Shown: piece after piece, positions 1 through 8,476 of the stretch
Numbering within the stretch: position 1 is the first letter of the stretch
Layout of the letters: the number at the start of each line of letters is the position of its first letter
NCBI GenBank assembly: GCA_002551355.1
Contig: NTHE01000003.1
Span: 124,001-188,000, forward strand
DNA: 64,000 nucleotides
Direction of reading: 5' to 3'
DNA from: Streptomyces sp. man185
Lineage (GTDB): Bacteria > Actinomycetota > Actinomycetes > Streptomycetales > Streptomycetaceae
The notes under the pieces: model-generated
What the model was told of the DNA's origin: nothing
The model's input: only the letters and a program-made list of their open reading frames with translations
Databases searched by the model: none
Position numbers and translations under genes: made by a program

Positions 1-1097
1 CCGTAGTTGTCGACGACGGCGGTCCGCGGCGCGTTCACCGGTAGGTGGGTGTGGTTGACGCCCAGGCGGTAGCGGTGCGCGTCCGCGTAGGCGAACAGCC
101 GGCCCTGGAGCATCTTGTCCGGGGACGGACCGATGCCGGGCACGAAGTTGTTCGGGGAGAACGCGGCCTGCTCGACCTCGGCGAAGACGTTGTCCGGGTT
201 GCGGTCCAGGACCAGGCGGCCGACCCGCTGGAGCGGGTAGTCGCTGTGCGGCCACACCTTGGTGAGGTCGAACGGGTTGAACCGGTAGTCGGCGGCGTCG
301 GCGGCCGGCATCACCTGGACGTGCAGCGTCCAGGAGGGGTTGACGCCGCGCTCGATGGCCTGGAGCAGGTCCGTCTGGTGCGAGTTGGCGTCCTTGCCGA
401 CGAGCTCGGCTGCCTGGTCGGCGGAGAGGGACCGCACGCCCTGGTTCGTCTTGAAGTGGTACTTGACGAAGAAGGCCTCGCCCTCGGCGTTCGTCCACTG
501 GTAGGTGTGCGAGCCGTAGCCGTTCATGTGACGGTACGAGGCGGGGATGCCGCGGTCGCCCATCAGCCAGGTGACCTGGTGCGTCGCCTCGGGGGCGTGC
601 GCCCAGAAGTCCCAGACGTTGTCCGGCTCCTGCTTGCCCGTGAACGGGTCGCGCTTCTGCGAGTGGATGAAGTCGGGGAACTTGATCGGGTCCTTGATGA
701 AGAACACCGGGGTGTTGTTCCCGACCAGGTCGTAATTGCCCTCGTCCGTGTAGAACTTGAGGGCGAAGCCGCGCGGGTCGCGGACCGCGTCCGCGCCGCC
801 GAGCGAGTCGGCGACGGTCGAGAAGCGGAGGAACGTCTCGGTGCGCTTGCCCACCGAGGAGAGGAAGTCGGCGCTGGTGAAGCCGGTGACGTCGTCGGTC
901 ACCTCGAAGTAGCCGTACGCGCCGGAGCCGCGGGCGTGCACCACGCGCTCCGGGATGCGCTCACGGTTGAAGCGGGCGAGCTTCTCCAGAAGGTGCTGGT
1001 CCTGGAGGAGGATCGGTCCACCGACACCGGCGGTGGCGGAGTTCTGGTTGTCGGCGACCGGGGCGCCTGACTCGGTCGTGAGCACACGCTTAGCCAT
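1..1097 (-). CDS. katA: Catalase (monofunctional haem), 3' end outside window
   Basis: Decomposes hydrogen peroxide in the cytoplasm. About 365 residues from the ATG are visible; the family is usually about 480-550, so the C-terminus lies beyond the left edge. The catalytic His is near residue 54 (VVHARGSGA), the Asn in GNNTPVFF near 127, and the haem-ligand Tyr in the signature RLFAYADAH near 336. The ATG at 1097 begins MAKRVLTTE. It lies on the same strand as glxR and hyi but has its own promoter 35 bases upstream, carrying the same operator dyad as the urate operon. Since uricase makes peroxide, this is probably the catalase assigned to purine breakdown. The family is certain; the physiological link is inferred from the shared operator. 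Confidence 0.95.
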   Translation of the reverse strand, partial: MAKRVLTTESGAPVADNQNSATAGVGGPILLQDQHLLEKLARFNRERIPERVVHARGSGAYGYFEVTDDVTGFTSADFLSSVGKRTETFLRFSTVADSLGGADAVRDPRGFALKFYTDEGNYDLVGNNTPVFFIKDPIKFPDFIHSQKRDPFTGKQEPDNVWDFWAHAPEATHQVTWLMGDRGIPASYRHMNGYGSHTYQWTNAEGEAFFVKYHFKTNQGVRSLSADQAAELVGKDANSHQTDLLQAIERGVNPSWTLHVQVMPAADAADYRFNPFDLTKVWPHSDYPLQRVGRLVLDRNPDNVFAEVEQAAFSPNNFVPGIGPSPDKMLQGRLFAYADAHRYRLGVNHTHLPVNAPRTAVVDNY

Positions 1098-1139
1098 GTG
1101 GCGGGATGACCTTTCGTACGAGCTGCTGACGGCTTGAGG

Positions 1140-1179
1140 AGCGTAGATTCGCCGCGAAGCAACGTCAACAGTTTGTTGA
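1140..1179 (-). promoter_or_regulatory. katA promoter with TCAAC-N5-GTTGA operator
   Basis: Read on the minus strand there is a -35 box TTGACG (1168-1163), a 17-base spacer and a -10 box TACGCT (1145-1140), which puts the start about 35 bases before the ATG. A perfect dyad TCAAC-AGTTT-GTTGA occupies 1165-1179 and shares bases with the -35 box, as expected for repression. A second small palindrome, TTCGCCGCGAA (1148-1158), lies in the spacer. The same dyad and geometry recur at uraD, and with one mismatch at aceB. Confidence 0.65.
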
Positions 1180-1340
1180 AAACGAAGTGTGTGGTTCCGG
1201 GCCGCGGCAGCGCCTGGGCGCGACAGGACAGGTGTCAGCGCCACCGCGGCCCGGAGATCAGGGGGCCCTTCGTGCGGGCCGTGGCCCCGGGGGCGGACCG
1301 GCGATCATGGCCGGTCGCCCTTCACGGAGCCGGGGAGGGG

Positions 1341-2234
1341 TCAGACCTGGGCGCCGGACAGCCGCTCGACCGAGCGCAGCAGCGCCGAGTGGTCCAGGCC
1401 GCCGTCGCCCTGGGCGCGCAGCGAGGCGACCAGCTGGGCGACCACGCCGCCGACGGGCAGGGCCGCGCCGACGTTGCGGGCGGCGTCGGTCACGATGCCC
1501 ATGTCCTTGTGGTGCAGGTCGATCCGGAAGCCGGGGGCGAAGTCCCGCTTGAGGAAGTTGTCCTTCTTGCGGGTCAGCACGGTCGAGCCGGCGAGGCCAC
1601 CGTTGAGGACGTCCAGCGCGGCGGTGAGGTCGACCCCGGACTTCTCCAGGAAGACCACGGCTTCGGCGCAGGCCTGGATGTTGACCGCGACGATCAGCTG
1701 GTTGGCCGCCTTCACCGTCTGGCCGGAGCCGTGCGGGCCGCAGAGCACGATGGTCTTGCCGAGCGCGTCGAGGAGCGGCTTCGCGGCGTCGAAGTCCGCC
1801 TGCTCGCCGCCGACCATGATGGACAGAACCGCCTCGATGGCGCCGGCCTCGCCGCCGGAGACCGGCGCGTCCAGGACCCGGATGCCCTTCTCGGTCGCGT
1901 TCTTGGCGAGGTCCACGGAGGTCTGCGGGGTGATGGAGGACATGTCCACCAGCAGCGCGCCGCGCTTCGCGTTCTCCAGGATGCCGTCGGGGCCGTAGGC
2001 GATGGCCTCGACCTGCGGCGATGCGGGCACCATCGTGATGACGACATCCGCGTCCCTGACCGCGTCCGCGATCGAGGAGGCGCCGGTGCCGCCGGCCGCG
2101 ACCAGCCGGTCGATCTTGTCCTGCTCCAGGGTGTATCCGGTGACGGAGTAACCGGCCTTGATCAGGTTCTCCGACATGGGGGAGCCCATGATGCCGAGAC
2201 CGATCCAGGCGACCTTGGGGAGGTTGTTGCTCAT
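1341..2234 (-). CDS. glxR: 2-hydroxy-3-oxopropionate (tartronate semialdehyde) reductase
   Basis: Reduces tartronate semialdehyde to glycerate with NAD(P)H, the last step of the glyoxylate-to-glycerate route. The protein has 297 residues, normal for the beta-hydroxyacid dehydrogenase family. The N-terminal Rossmann motif GLGIMG is at 12-17, the substrate motif DAPVSGGEAGA near 120, and the catalytic Lys lies in the KAANQ segment near 168. The start has a strong ribosome site (AGGAAGG). It follows hyi by 78 bases on the same strand, so the two are probably cotranscribed. Glyoxylate carboligase, which makes the substrate, is not in the window and may lie further left. The family is secure, and the context supports this substrate over other hydroxyacids. 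Confidence 0.92.
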   Translation of the reverse strand: MSNNLPKVAWIGLGIMGSPMSENLIKAGYSVTGYTLEQDKIDRLVAAGGTGASSIADAVRDADVVITMVPASPQVEAIAYGPDGILENAKRGALLVDMSSITPQTSVDLAKNATEKGIRVLDAPVSGGEAGAIEAVLSIMVGGEQADFDAAKPLLDALGKTIVLCGPHGSGQTVKAANQLIVAVNIQACAEAVVFLEKSGVDLTAALDVLNGGLAGSTVLTRKKDNFLKRDFAPGFRIDLHHKDMGIVTDAARNVGAALPVGGVVAQLVASLRAQGDGGLDHSALLRSVERLSGAQV

Positions 2235-2312
2235 GAGGGTGCCTTCCTGAAAAACGTTGTTACGTAAGGGGGTTGGGCTCGACCGGGGTCGGCCCGGCCC
2301 GTCCGCAGCCGG

Positions 2313-3152
2313 TCAGCCGGCCGCTCGGGCCGACGCCGGGAGCCAGTCGAAGGACTCCGCGCTCGGCCGGTCGCCCGGCTTGTACTCCAGGCCGACCCAG
2401 CCCGCGTAACCGGCGTCCTTCAGTTCGTCGAGGAGCCGCTCCAGCGGGAGCGAGCCGGTGCCCGGCGCGCCGCGTCCCGGGTTGTCGGCGATCTGGACGT
2501 GGCCGGTCTTCGCGGCGTACGCCTTGATGACCTGGCTCAGGTCCTCGCCGTTCATCGAGAGGTGGTACAGGTCCAGCAGGAACTTGGCGTTCCCGAGGCC
2601 CGTCGCCGCGTTGACCTGGTCGACGATCTCGATCGCGGCCGGTGCGGAGACCAGCGGATAGAGCGGCGACTCCGGCTTGTTGAGGGTCTCCACGAGGAGG
2701 ATCGCCCCGACGCGGTCCGCCGCGCGGGCGGCCAGCACCAGGTTCTCCAGCGCGAGCGCGTCCTGCACCTGCGGGTCCACGCCCTCGACGCGGTTGCCGT
2801 ACAGCGCGTTGAGCGCCGTGCAGCCGACCGAGGCGGCGAAGTCGGCCGCCACCTCGATGTTCTCCCGGAAACGGTCCGACTCCGTGCCGGGCACGGAGAG
2901 CGCGCCACGGTCGGGGCCGGGGAGCTGTCCGGCGTAGAAGTTCAGCCCCACCAGTTGGGTGCCGGCGTCGTCGAGCGCCTTCTTGAGGGCGTCGAGCTCA
3001 GCTCGGATGGGGGTCGGGGTCTCGATCCAGGGCCACCACAGCTCGACCGCCGTGAAGCCCGCCGCGGCGGCTGCCGCGGGACGCTCCAGGAGCGGGAGTT
3101 CCGTGAAGAGGATTGAGAGGTTCACATTGAAGCGCTGGTCCGGGTATCCCAT
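2313..3152 (-). CDS. hyi: Hydroxypyruvate isomerase
   Basis: Interconverts hydroxypyruvate and tartronate semialdehyde, feeding glyoxylate carbon to GlxR. The 279-residue protein is a single xylose-isomerase-like TIM barrel opening MGYPDQRFNVNLSILFTE. Features of the Hyi family include FTAVELWWPW near 35, a VETLN segment near 160 and a metal-ligand region LDLYHLS near 200. The start lies downstream of a GGAAGGAG-type ribosome site. It is the first gene of a probable hyi-glxR unit. Immediately upstream are two tandem 15-base dyads that probably control it. Distinction from other sugar-phosphate isomerase-like barrels rests on the GlxR neighbour. Confidence 0.9.
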   Translation of the reverse strand: MGYPDQRFNVNLSILFTELPLLERPAAAAAAGFTAVELWWPWIETPTPIRAELDALKKALDDAGTQLVGLNFYAGQLPGPDRGALSVPGTESDRFRENIEVAADFAASVGCTALNALYGNRVEGVDPQVQDALALENLVLAARAADRVGAILLVETLNKPESPLYPLVSAPAAIEIVDQVNAATGLGNAKFLLDLYHLSMNGEDLSQVIKAYAAKTGHVQIADNPGRGAPGTGSLPLERLLDELKDAGYAGWVGLEYKPGDRPSAESFDWLPASARAAG

Positions 3153-3169
3153 GAGGATTTCGGCGCTCC

Positions 3170-3205
3170 TTCCGTATTGCGGAAGTTAGTTTCTGCTTAA
3201 CGGAA
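3170..3205 (-). promoter_or_regulatory. Tandem TTCCG-N5-CGGAA operators upstream of hyi
   Basis: Two 15-base inverted repeats lie 18-53 bases before the hyi ATG: TTCCG-TATTG-CGGAA at 3170-3184, perfect, and TTCTG-CTTAA-CGGAA at 3191-3205, one mismatch. Their centres (3177 and 3198) are 21 bp apart, two helical turns, so bound dimers would sit on one face. Similar pairs with identical spacing occur at aceB and between allR and allB. The binding protein is not proven; an IclR-family repressor such as AllR is the obvious candidate. Confidence 0.6.
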
Positions 3206-3329
3206 GATTGCCCGGAGGGTGGTGGAGCTGTCAAGGGGGTGCCGCAAAATTCGCCCCGGTCGACGGCGTACGGAATCGCTGCCGGGGCGCCTTCGAAGTT
3301 CTCCCGGGGGCCCGGCCGGGCATGCGAAA

Positions 3330-3363
3330 GCGGGGCGGGGGCCGCTGTCGACCCCCGCCCCGC
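3330..3363 (-). terminator. Rho-independent-like hairpin after GH16 gene
   Basis: A perfect 12-bp stem (GCGGGGCGGGGG, 3330-3341, pairing with 3352-3363) with a 10-base loop lies 39 bases past the stop of the GH16 gene. There is no clear U tract, as is usual for Streptomyces terminators. It would also insulate the hyi promoter region. Confidence 0.6.
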
Positions 3364-3402
3364 CCGGTTCTCACGCCGCGAGCGCTGTTCGCGCCCGTAC
3401 CG

Positions 3403-4863
3403 CTATCCCGCCGGAACCGTGTCCTCGAAGCTCGTCCCCGCACCGCGGTACGCCCCGACCATCGCGTTCACCTGCGAGGGGGTGAGCACCTGGTCCTTCA
3501 CATGCAGGACGTAGTCGACCTGCTGGTCGTAGGCGCGGGGCGTCGTGCTCGGCTGCCCCTCCAGGTCGATCAGCCACTGGTTGAAGTTGATCGACATCGG
3601 CCGCTCGGGCAGATACGCCGCCCCGTGCGTCCCGAAGTGCTGACCGTCGACGTAGTACGTGATCTGGTTGTCGTCGATCGTCACCACCAGGTCGTGCCAG
3701 CCCGCGTACGACTGCCGGACCTCGCTGTGCGCGTTGACCGCCTCCCACGGGTCGGGCCGGTAGGTCTCCCACGAGGTCGTGTAGAGGATGTTCGCCGGCT
3801 CGCCCCAGCCGCCGTTCGGCAGATACTCGAAGTCGTACTCCGCGTAGTCGTCCGCCATCGGCGCCTTCAGGTCGTTGATGGTGAAGAACGTCTGCACGAT
3901 CCGGTCGCCGTCCGGGCCCGAGCGCGGCGCGTCGCTGAACTTCACCCGGGACGCGTACGTCCCGTTCTTGAACTTCATCGACTTGGTCAGGATCTCGGTG
4001 TGCTTCGTCGACGCCCCCGTGCCCGCCGTCGAGGTCTCCAGGTTCATCACCGAGTTCCCGCTCTGCGAGGCGAAGGTGACGTTCTCCGGGGCCCAGGTCG
4101 CGCCCGGTACGCCGGGGCCGCCGGAGTTGGCGCGTACGCTCCAGCCGTTCGCGTTGATCTTCGGGTCGGTGTGCGAGCTGTAGTCGAAGTCGTCGAACAG
4201 CCGGGGGCCGTCGGCCGGCGGGTCGGTGGGCGGGTCCGTGGGGTCCGGCGGGTCGGTCGGGCCGTTGCCGCCGGGCGCCTCGCCCCACACGGTCGCCCCG
4301 TTCACGTGGGCCGTCACTTTGGACCAGTCGCCGTACGCGGTCCGGTCCGGGCCGAAGGAGTAGTCGTCGGACTGGACGAGCGAGGCCCAGGAGCTCTGGT
4401 GGAACCGGAGTTGCAGATCCCCGGTGTCCGCGCCCGGCGCCAGCGAGCCCGCCCCGTCGGTGAAGCCGATCTCCAGATAGCGGTCGGCGGTGGCGGTCGG
4501 ACTGGCGAGCGTCCCGAACGTACCGGTGATGTTCGCGCACCCCTTCACCGCCCAGGAACAGGCGAACCGGTAGGCGGCGGACGCCGAGTCGGCCTTGAAG
4601 TAGTAGCGCACCTTGACGCTGCTCAGCGGTACGGAGGTGGAGCCGGCGTTCCGCACCTTCAGCCACGGCTCGCTCTGGTCGGCGCTCGTCCCGGCGGCGC
4701 TCGTCCGGTACTGGACCACGATCCCGTCCGCCGCGGCGGACGCCGAGGACGGCCACGCGGCCAGACCGGTGGCGGTCAGGGCCACGGCGGCGGCCGAGGC
4801 GGCGGCGGTGCGCAGCCTGCTCGGGCGGTGCTTGCTGCGGGGTGTGTCGACAGGTGTCTTCAC
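3403..4863 (-). CDS. Secreted CBM3 + glycoside hydrolase family 16 protein
   Basis: Extracellular polysaccharide hydrolase of 486 residues. A basic N-terminus and hydrophobic stretch ending ASAAA near residue 45 form the signal peptide. Residues about 47-195 look like a family 3 carbohydrate-binding module (EPWLKVRNAG, VKVRYYF, LEIGFT, DYSFGPD). A Pro/Thr/Asp linker (PTDPPDPTDPP) follows, then a GH16-like catalytic domain from about 225 with the signature E-x-D-x-E in YAEYDFEYL. GH16 enzymes cleave beta-1,3/1,4-glucans, agar or related galactans; the exact substrate cannot be read here. The GTG start follows GGAGAGGAA at proper spacing, and no in-frame ATG is better placed. It sits beside a hexosaminidase and a sugar importer. 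Confidence 0.85.
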   Translation of the reverse strand: MKTPVDTPRSKHRPSRLRTAAASAAAVALTATGLAAWPSSASAAADGIVVQYRTSAAGTSADQSEPWLKVRNAGSTSVPLSSVKVRYYFKADSASAAYRFACSWAVKGCANITGTFGTLASPTATADRYLEIGFTDGAGSLAPGADTGDLQLRFHQSSWASLVQSDDYSFGPDRTAYGDWSKVTAHVNGATVWGEAPGGNGPTDPPDPTDPPTDPPADGPRLFDDFDYSSHTDPKINANGWSVRANSGGPGVPGATWAPENVTFASQSGNSVMNLETSTAGTGASTKHTEILTKSMKFKNGTYASRVKFSDAPRSGPDGDRIVQTFFTINDLKAPMADDYAEYDFEYLPNGGWGEPANILYTTSWETYRPDPWEAVNAHSEVRQSYAGWHDLVVTIDDNQITYYVDGQHFGTHGAAYLPERPMSINFNQWLIDLEGQPSTTPRAYDQQVDYVLHVKDQVLTPSQVNAMVGAYRGAGTSFEDTVPAG

Positions 4864-4958
4864 GGGCTTGTTCCTCTCCGGAACGGTGGTGGGGGAGTGA
4901 TGACGGATGACGTCGCGCTGTTCCTGCGGAGGGGGTGGGGAGAAGGGGACGGGGAAGG

Positions 4959-6545
4959 TCACGCGGATGCCGGAGCGGCCTCGGTCGCGAGCGACCGTGC
5001 GTCCAGCGGGCGGTAGGGGACGCCCAGGGCGTCCAGCCGGGCGGTGTGGTGGCGCAGCCGCTCGACGAACCCCGGCCAGTCGCCGTGCCCGCCGGACCAG
5101 GACCGGTCGGCCAGTGCGCAGAGCCGGGGGAAGCCGAGGTACTCGATCTCCTCGGGGGTACGGGCGTACTCGGTCCACAGCTGGGCCTGGGTCCCGAGCA
5201 CTCGGGCCCGCTCCGCCTCCGGCCAGTCGTGCGGAGCCGGTTCGTAGCTGTGGACCGTGTGCAGGGAAACCGGCGCCCCGGGCTGGGCGACCGGCTCCGA
5301 CGGGTCCCCGGACTGGGCGTAGTCGAGGTAGGTCGCCCGGTGGTGCGCGGCGATCACCTGGTGGCCGCGGCGGACGGCGGCCCGGGCGTGCGAGGAGTCC
5401 CGCCAGGTCATCACCGTGAATTCCGGAGGGAGTTCGGCGCCGTTCTCGACCCAGCCGAGCGGAATCCGGCCGCCCTCCACGAGGAACGCCCCGATCCGGC
5501 CCATGAACCAGCCGTGCAGCTCCGCCGGTTCCGCGAGCCCCATCGCCGCCGCGCGTTCCCGGGCGGCCGGGCTGTCCTCCCACTCGGTGGTCGGGCACTC
5601 CTCGCCCCCGATGTGGATGTACGGCGACGGGAAGACGTCCATCACCTCCTCCAGCACGGCCCGGCAGAAGTCGAAGACCCCCTCGTGCACGCCGAGGATG
5701 GTGTCGCACACCCCCCAGCGGGTCCACACATCCAGCTGCCGCCCCGGATGATTGCCCAGCTCCGGGTAGGCGGCCAGCGCGGCCCGCGCATGGCCGGGCA
5801 TCTCGATCTCCGGTACGACGGTGATCCCGCGCTCCGCCGCGTACCGCACCAGCCCCCTCAACTCCGCCTTGGTGTAGTGCCCTTCGTGCGGCAGAGCGTC
5901 GAAGCGCGCCCCGTCCGGACCGGTCGGGCCCTGCTGCGACCGCGCCCGCCGGGAGCCGACCGAGATCAGCCGGGGGTGGGCGTCGACCGGCATCCGCCAG
6001 CCCTGGTCGTCGGTGAGGTGGAGGTGCAGGACGTTCAGCTTGTGCAGCGCCATCAGGTCCACGTACCGGCGCAGATAGCCGACCGGCTGGAAGCGCCGCG
6101 CCACGTCCAGCATCGCCCCGCGCCACGGCCGGTCCGGTACGTCGGTGATCTCGACGCAGGGCAGCTCCCAGGAGCCGTTCCCCGCCGCCCCGCCCGACAA
6201 AGCCTCTGGGGGCAGGAGTTGGCGGATCGTCTGGATGCCCCTCAGCAGCCCGGTGAGATGGGCGGCACGCAGTTGGAGTGCCTGCGGGGCGACCGTCAGC
6301 CCGTACCCCTCCTCGCCGAGGCCGCCGAGCCGGTCGTCCAGGGCGAGGACGACCCGGCCGTCCGGTGACGGGGCGAGTGGGAGTCCCGCGACGCGGCCGA
6401 CCAGGGAGCGCAGCAGGTCCGCCGCCGGTCCCGCCCCCGGCAGCGCCCGGACGGCGGTGTCCCGGTCGAGGGTGAGCCGGCCGCCGAGCGAGGAGACCTT
6501 GCTGGGGCGGGGGAGGAGGGAGAGGGCGGGGCGCGATGCGGGCAC
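4959..6545 (-). CDS. Beta-N-acetylhexosaminidase, GH20 family
   Basis: Removes terminal N-acetylhexosamine (or a related sugar) from oligosaccharides. The 528-residue protein has an N-terminal GH20b-like domain (to about 130) and a TIM barrel with DVARRFQPVGYLRRYVD, LHLHLTDDQGWRMPV and IEMPGHARA, all GH20 hallmarks. The catalytic loop reads HIGGEECPTTEW: the usual Asp-Glu pair is Glu315-Glu316, so the Asp that stabilises the oxazoline intermediate is replaced by Glu. No signal peptide is obvious, which suggests it acts inside the cell on imported oligosaccharides. It lies 54 bases downstream of the permease genes and is probably in their operon. Confidence 0.88.
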   Translation of the reverse strand: MPASRPALSLLPRPSKVSSLGGRLTLDRDTAVRALPGAGPAADLLRSLVGRVAGLPLAPSPDGRVVLALDDRLGGLGEEGYGLTVAPQALQLRAAHLTGLLRGIQTIRQLLPPEALSGGAAGNGSWELPCVEITDVPDRPWRGAMLDVARRFQPVGYLRRYVDLMALHKLNVLHLHLTDDQGWRMPVDAHPRLISVGSRRARSQQGPTGPDGARFDALPHEGHYTKAELRGLVRYAAERGITVVPEIEMPGHARAALAAYPELGNHPGRQLDVWTRWGVCDTILGVHEGVFDFCRAVLEEVMDVFPSPYIHIGGEECPTTEWEDSPAARERAAAMGLAEPAELHGWFMGRIGAFLVEGGRIPLGWVENGAELPPEFTVMTWRDSSHARAAVRRGHQVIAAHHRATYLDYAQSGDPSEPVAQPGAPVSLHTVHSYEPAPHDWPEAERARVLGTQAQLWTEYARTPEEIEYLGFPRLCALADRSWSGGHGDWPGFVERLRHHTARLDALGVPYRPLDARSLATEAAPASA

Positions 6546-6599
6546 GGGGGCCTCCGGGGTCGGTTCGCGGGCAGGCGGGGGCGGGGCGTTCTCCGCTGC

Positions 6600-7445
6600 T
6601 CAGCCCTTGACGGCACCGGCGGCGAAGCCGGACGTGACATGGCGCTGGAGCAGCAGGAAGATCACCAGGGCGGGCAGCGCGAAGAGGGTGGAGGCGGCCA
6701 TCGTGGCGCCCCAGTCGGTGCCGAAGGTGTTCTGGAAGGACGACAGCCAGACCGGCAGCGTCCGGTTGTCCTGCTGTTTGATGATCAGGAAGTTGGCATA
6801 GGCGAACTCGTTCCAGGCGGTGATGAAGCCGAACAGCGAGGTCGCCATGAGACCCGGAGCCAGCAGTGGCATCGCCACCCGCCAGAACGCCCCGGTCCGG
6901 GTGCAGCCGTCGACCTGCGCGGCCTCCTCCAGCTCCGGCGGGATCGTCCCGATGAAGCCGCGCAGCACCACGACGGTGAACGGGAGCGTGATCATGAAGT
7001 AGATCAGCGTCAGCGTCGGCAGCCGGTCGAGCATGTTCGTGTCCCGCGAGATGATGTAGACCGGGATGATCAGGGACTCCCAGGGCGCCATCTGCGCGAT
7101 GAAGATCATCAGCATGAACTGTCGCCGTCCCTTCCACCGCATCCGTGCCACGGCGAACGCCGCGCCCAGCGCCACCAGCAGCGCCAGCAGGACGGCCCCG
7201 AGCGTGACCAGGATGCTGTTGCGCCAGAACAGGGCGAAGCCGTCGGCCTCCACGGCCCGTCGGAAGTGGTCGAGCGTCCAGGTGTGCGGGAAGAGCTGCG
7301 GGTCGGCGGACTGGATGTCCTTGGACGGCTTGAAGGCCGTGGAGATCATCCAGTAGACGGGGAAGAGGCAGATCACGACGGTCACGGCGGCGCCGATGTT
7401 CAGCGGAAGGCGCCGGAGCCGAGGGCGTCGGGCAGGTGCGTTCAT
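6600..7445 (-). CDS. Carbohydrate ABC transporter permease (MalG-type)
   Basis: Inner-membrane subunit of a CUT1-type sugar importer, 281 residues. A first membrane segment (IGAAVTVVICLFPVYWMI) and five more follow. The cytoplasmic coupling loop carries the EAA motif EEAAQVDGCTRTGAFWRVAM, where the ATPase docks. The start ATG overlaps the stop of the preceding permease as ATGA, so translation is coupled. No ATPase gene is present in this cluster; in Streptomyces many such importers share the single ATPase MsiK, which would explain its absence. Confidence 0.92.
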   Translation of the reverse strand: MNAPARRPRLRRLPLNIGAAVTVVICLFPVYWMISTAFKPSKDIQSADPQLFPHTWTLDHFRRAVEADGFALFWRNSILVTLGAVLLALLVALGAAFAVARMRWKGRRQFMLMIFIAQMAPWESLIIPVYIISRDTNMLDRLPTLTLIYFMITLPFTVVVLRGFIGTIPPELEEAAQVDGCTRTGAFWRVAMPLLAPGLMATSLFGFITAWNEFAYANFLIIKQQDNRTLPVWLSSFQNTFGTDWGATMAASTLFALPALVIFLLLQRHVTSGFAAGAVKG

Positions 7446-8434
7446 CGGGTCTCGTCCTCCTGGCGGAGCATCTGGCGGAAGTAGAGGACGAGCACCCCGG
7501 ACATCAGGACCACGGTGACCATCGAGGCGGCGGAACCGAGGTCGTACCGCTGGCTGGAGAGCGCCGTCTGGACCGCGTAGACCGGCAGGATCGTCGTCGC
7601 GTCGCCCGGTCCGCCCCGGGTCATCACCCAGATCTGGACGAACGCCTTGAACGTCCAGATCACCTCCAGCGAGAGGACCAGCAGAAAGATCGGCCGGAGC
7701 ATCGGGAAGCTGACCGAACGGAAGATCCGCCCCGCGCCCGCCCCGTCCAGCCGCGCCGACTCGTACAGTTCCAGGGGCACGGTGGTCAGGGCCGAGTACA
7801 GGGTGATCGCGGCGAACGGCACCGACTGCCAGACGATCAGCGTCACCAGGATCGCGAAGGCAGCGGCGCCGTCGGCGAACCACGGATAGCGGTCGAAGGA
7901 GTCGAAGCCGAGCGAGGTGAGCGACCAGTTGACGATGCCGAACTCCGAGTGGAACAGCCACTGGAAGACCGTGGTCGCCGCCACCACCGGCATCGCCCAG
8001 GCAAGCACCAGCGAGCACAGCACCACCGTCCGCCCGATCCGGCCCAGCCGCTCCACCATCAGGGCGACCAGGGTGGCGATCACCATGATCAGGACGACGT
8101 TGACCGCCATGAACAGGAAGGTGCGGCGGACCACCTCCCAGAACCGGGGGTCCGCCAGCAGCGTGCGGTAGTTCCGCAGCCCGACGAACTCCGCGTCACC
8201 GGTGATCAGTTGGCGGAGCCGGAAGTCCTGGAACGAGATCAGGACGGCCCGCACCAGCGGGTAGACCAGCAGATAGAGCATGCCGCCGACGGCCGGGGCG
8301 ACCAGGGCGTACGGCCAGAGACCGTGGGCCCGGCCGGGGCCCCGCCGCCGGGGCGGGGCCTTGCGTACGGCGAGACGCGGTGCCGGTCGCCGCCGGGGTG
8401 TGCGGGGTGCGGTCCGTTGGTCGACGACCGGCAC
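7442..8434 (-). CDS. Carbohydrate ABC transporter permease (MalF-type)
   Basis: Partner permease of 330 residues. A basic, proline-rich N-terminal tail of about 38 residues precedes the first membrane segment (YALVAPAVGGMLYLL). Five further segments follow, with the EAA loop ELYESARLDGAGAGRIFRSV near residue 220. It lies between the binding-protein gene (42 bases upstream) and the MalG-type permease (4-base overlap), the standard order for a CUT1 operon. Confidence 0.92.
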   Translation of the reverse strand: MPVVDQRTAPRTPRRRPAPRLAVRKAPPRRRGPGRAHGLWPYALVAPAVGGMLYLLVYPLVRAVLISFQDFRLRQLITGDAEFVGLRNYRTLLADPRFWEVVRRTFLFMAVNVVLIMVIATLVALMVERLGRIGRTVVLCSLVLAWAMPVVAATTVFQWLFHSEFGIVNWSLTSLGFDSFDRYPWFADGAAAFAILVTLIVWQSVPFAAITLYSALTTVPLELYESARLDGAGAGRIFRSVSFPMLRPIFLLVLSLEVIWTFKAFVQIWVMTRGGPGDATTILPVYAVQTALSSQRYDLGSAASMVTVVLMSGVLVLYFRQMLRQEDETR

Positions 8435-8476
8435 GGCACGTCTCCTTTCGAGGCCGGGAGGGAGAGGGCGGCAGGA

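Noticed and set aside
1190..1340. TTCCG-GGCCG-CGGCA upstream of katA as a third pair of the second purine motif
   Set aside because: The right arm is degenerate, no partner lies 21 bp away, and such GC strings are common here.
1098..1340. Glyoxylate carboligase gene expected near hyi and glxR
   Set aside because: No coding sequence with thiamine-diphosphate enzyme motifs exists anywhere in the window; it may lie beyond the left edge.
3403..7137. A minus-strand open frame of more than 1200 codons spanning GH16, GH20 and permease genes
   Set aside because: Only its last 486 codons have protein-family content; the rest runs in the wrong frame through GH20 and a permease and is a GC-bias artefact.
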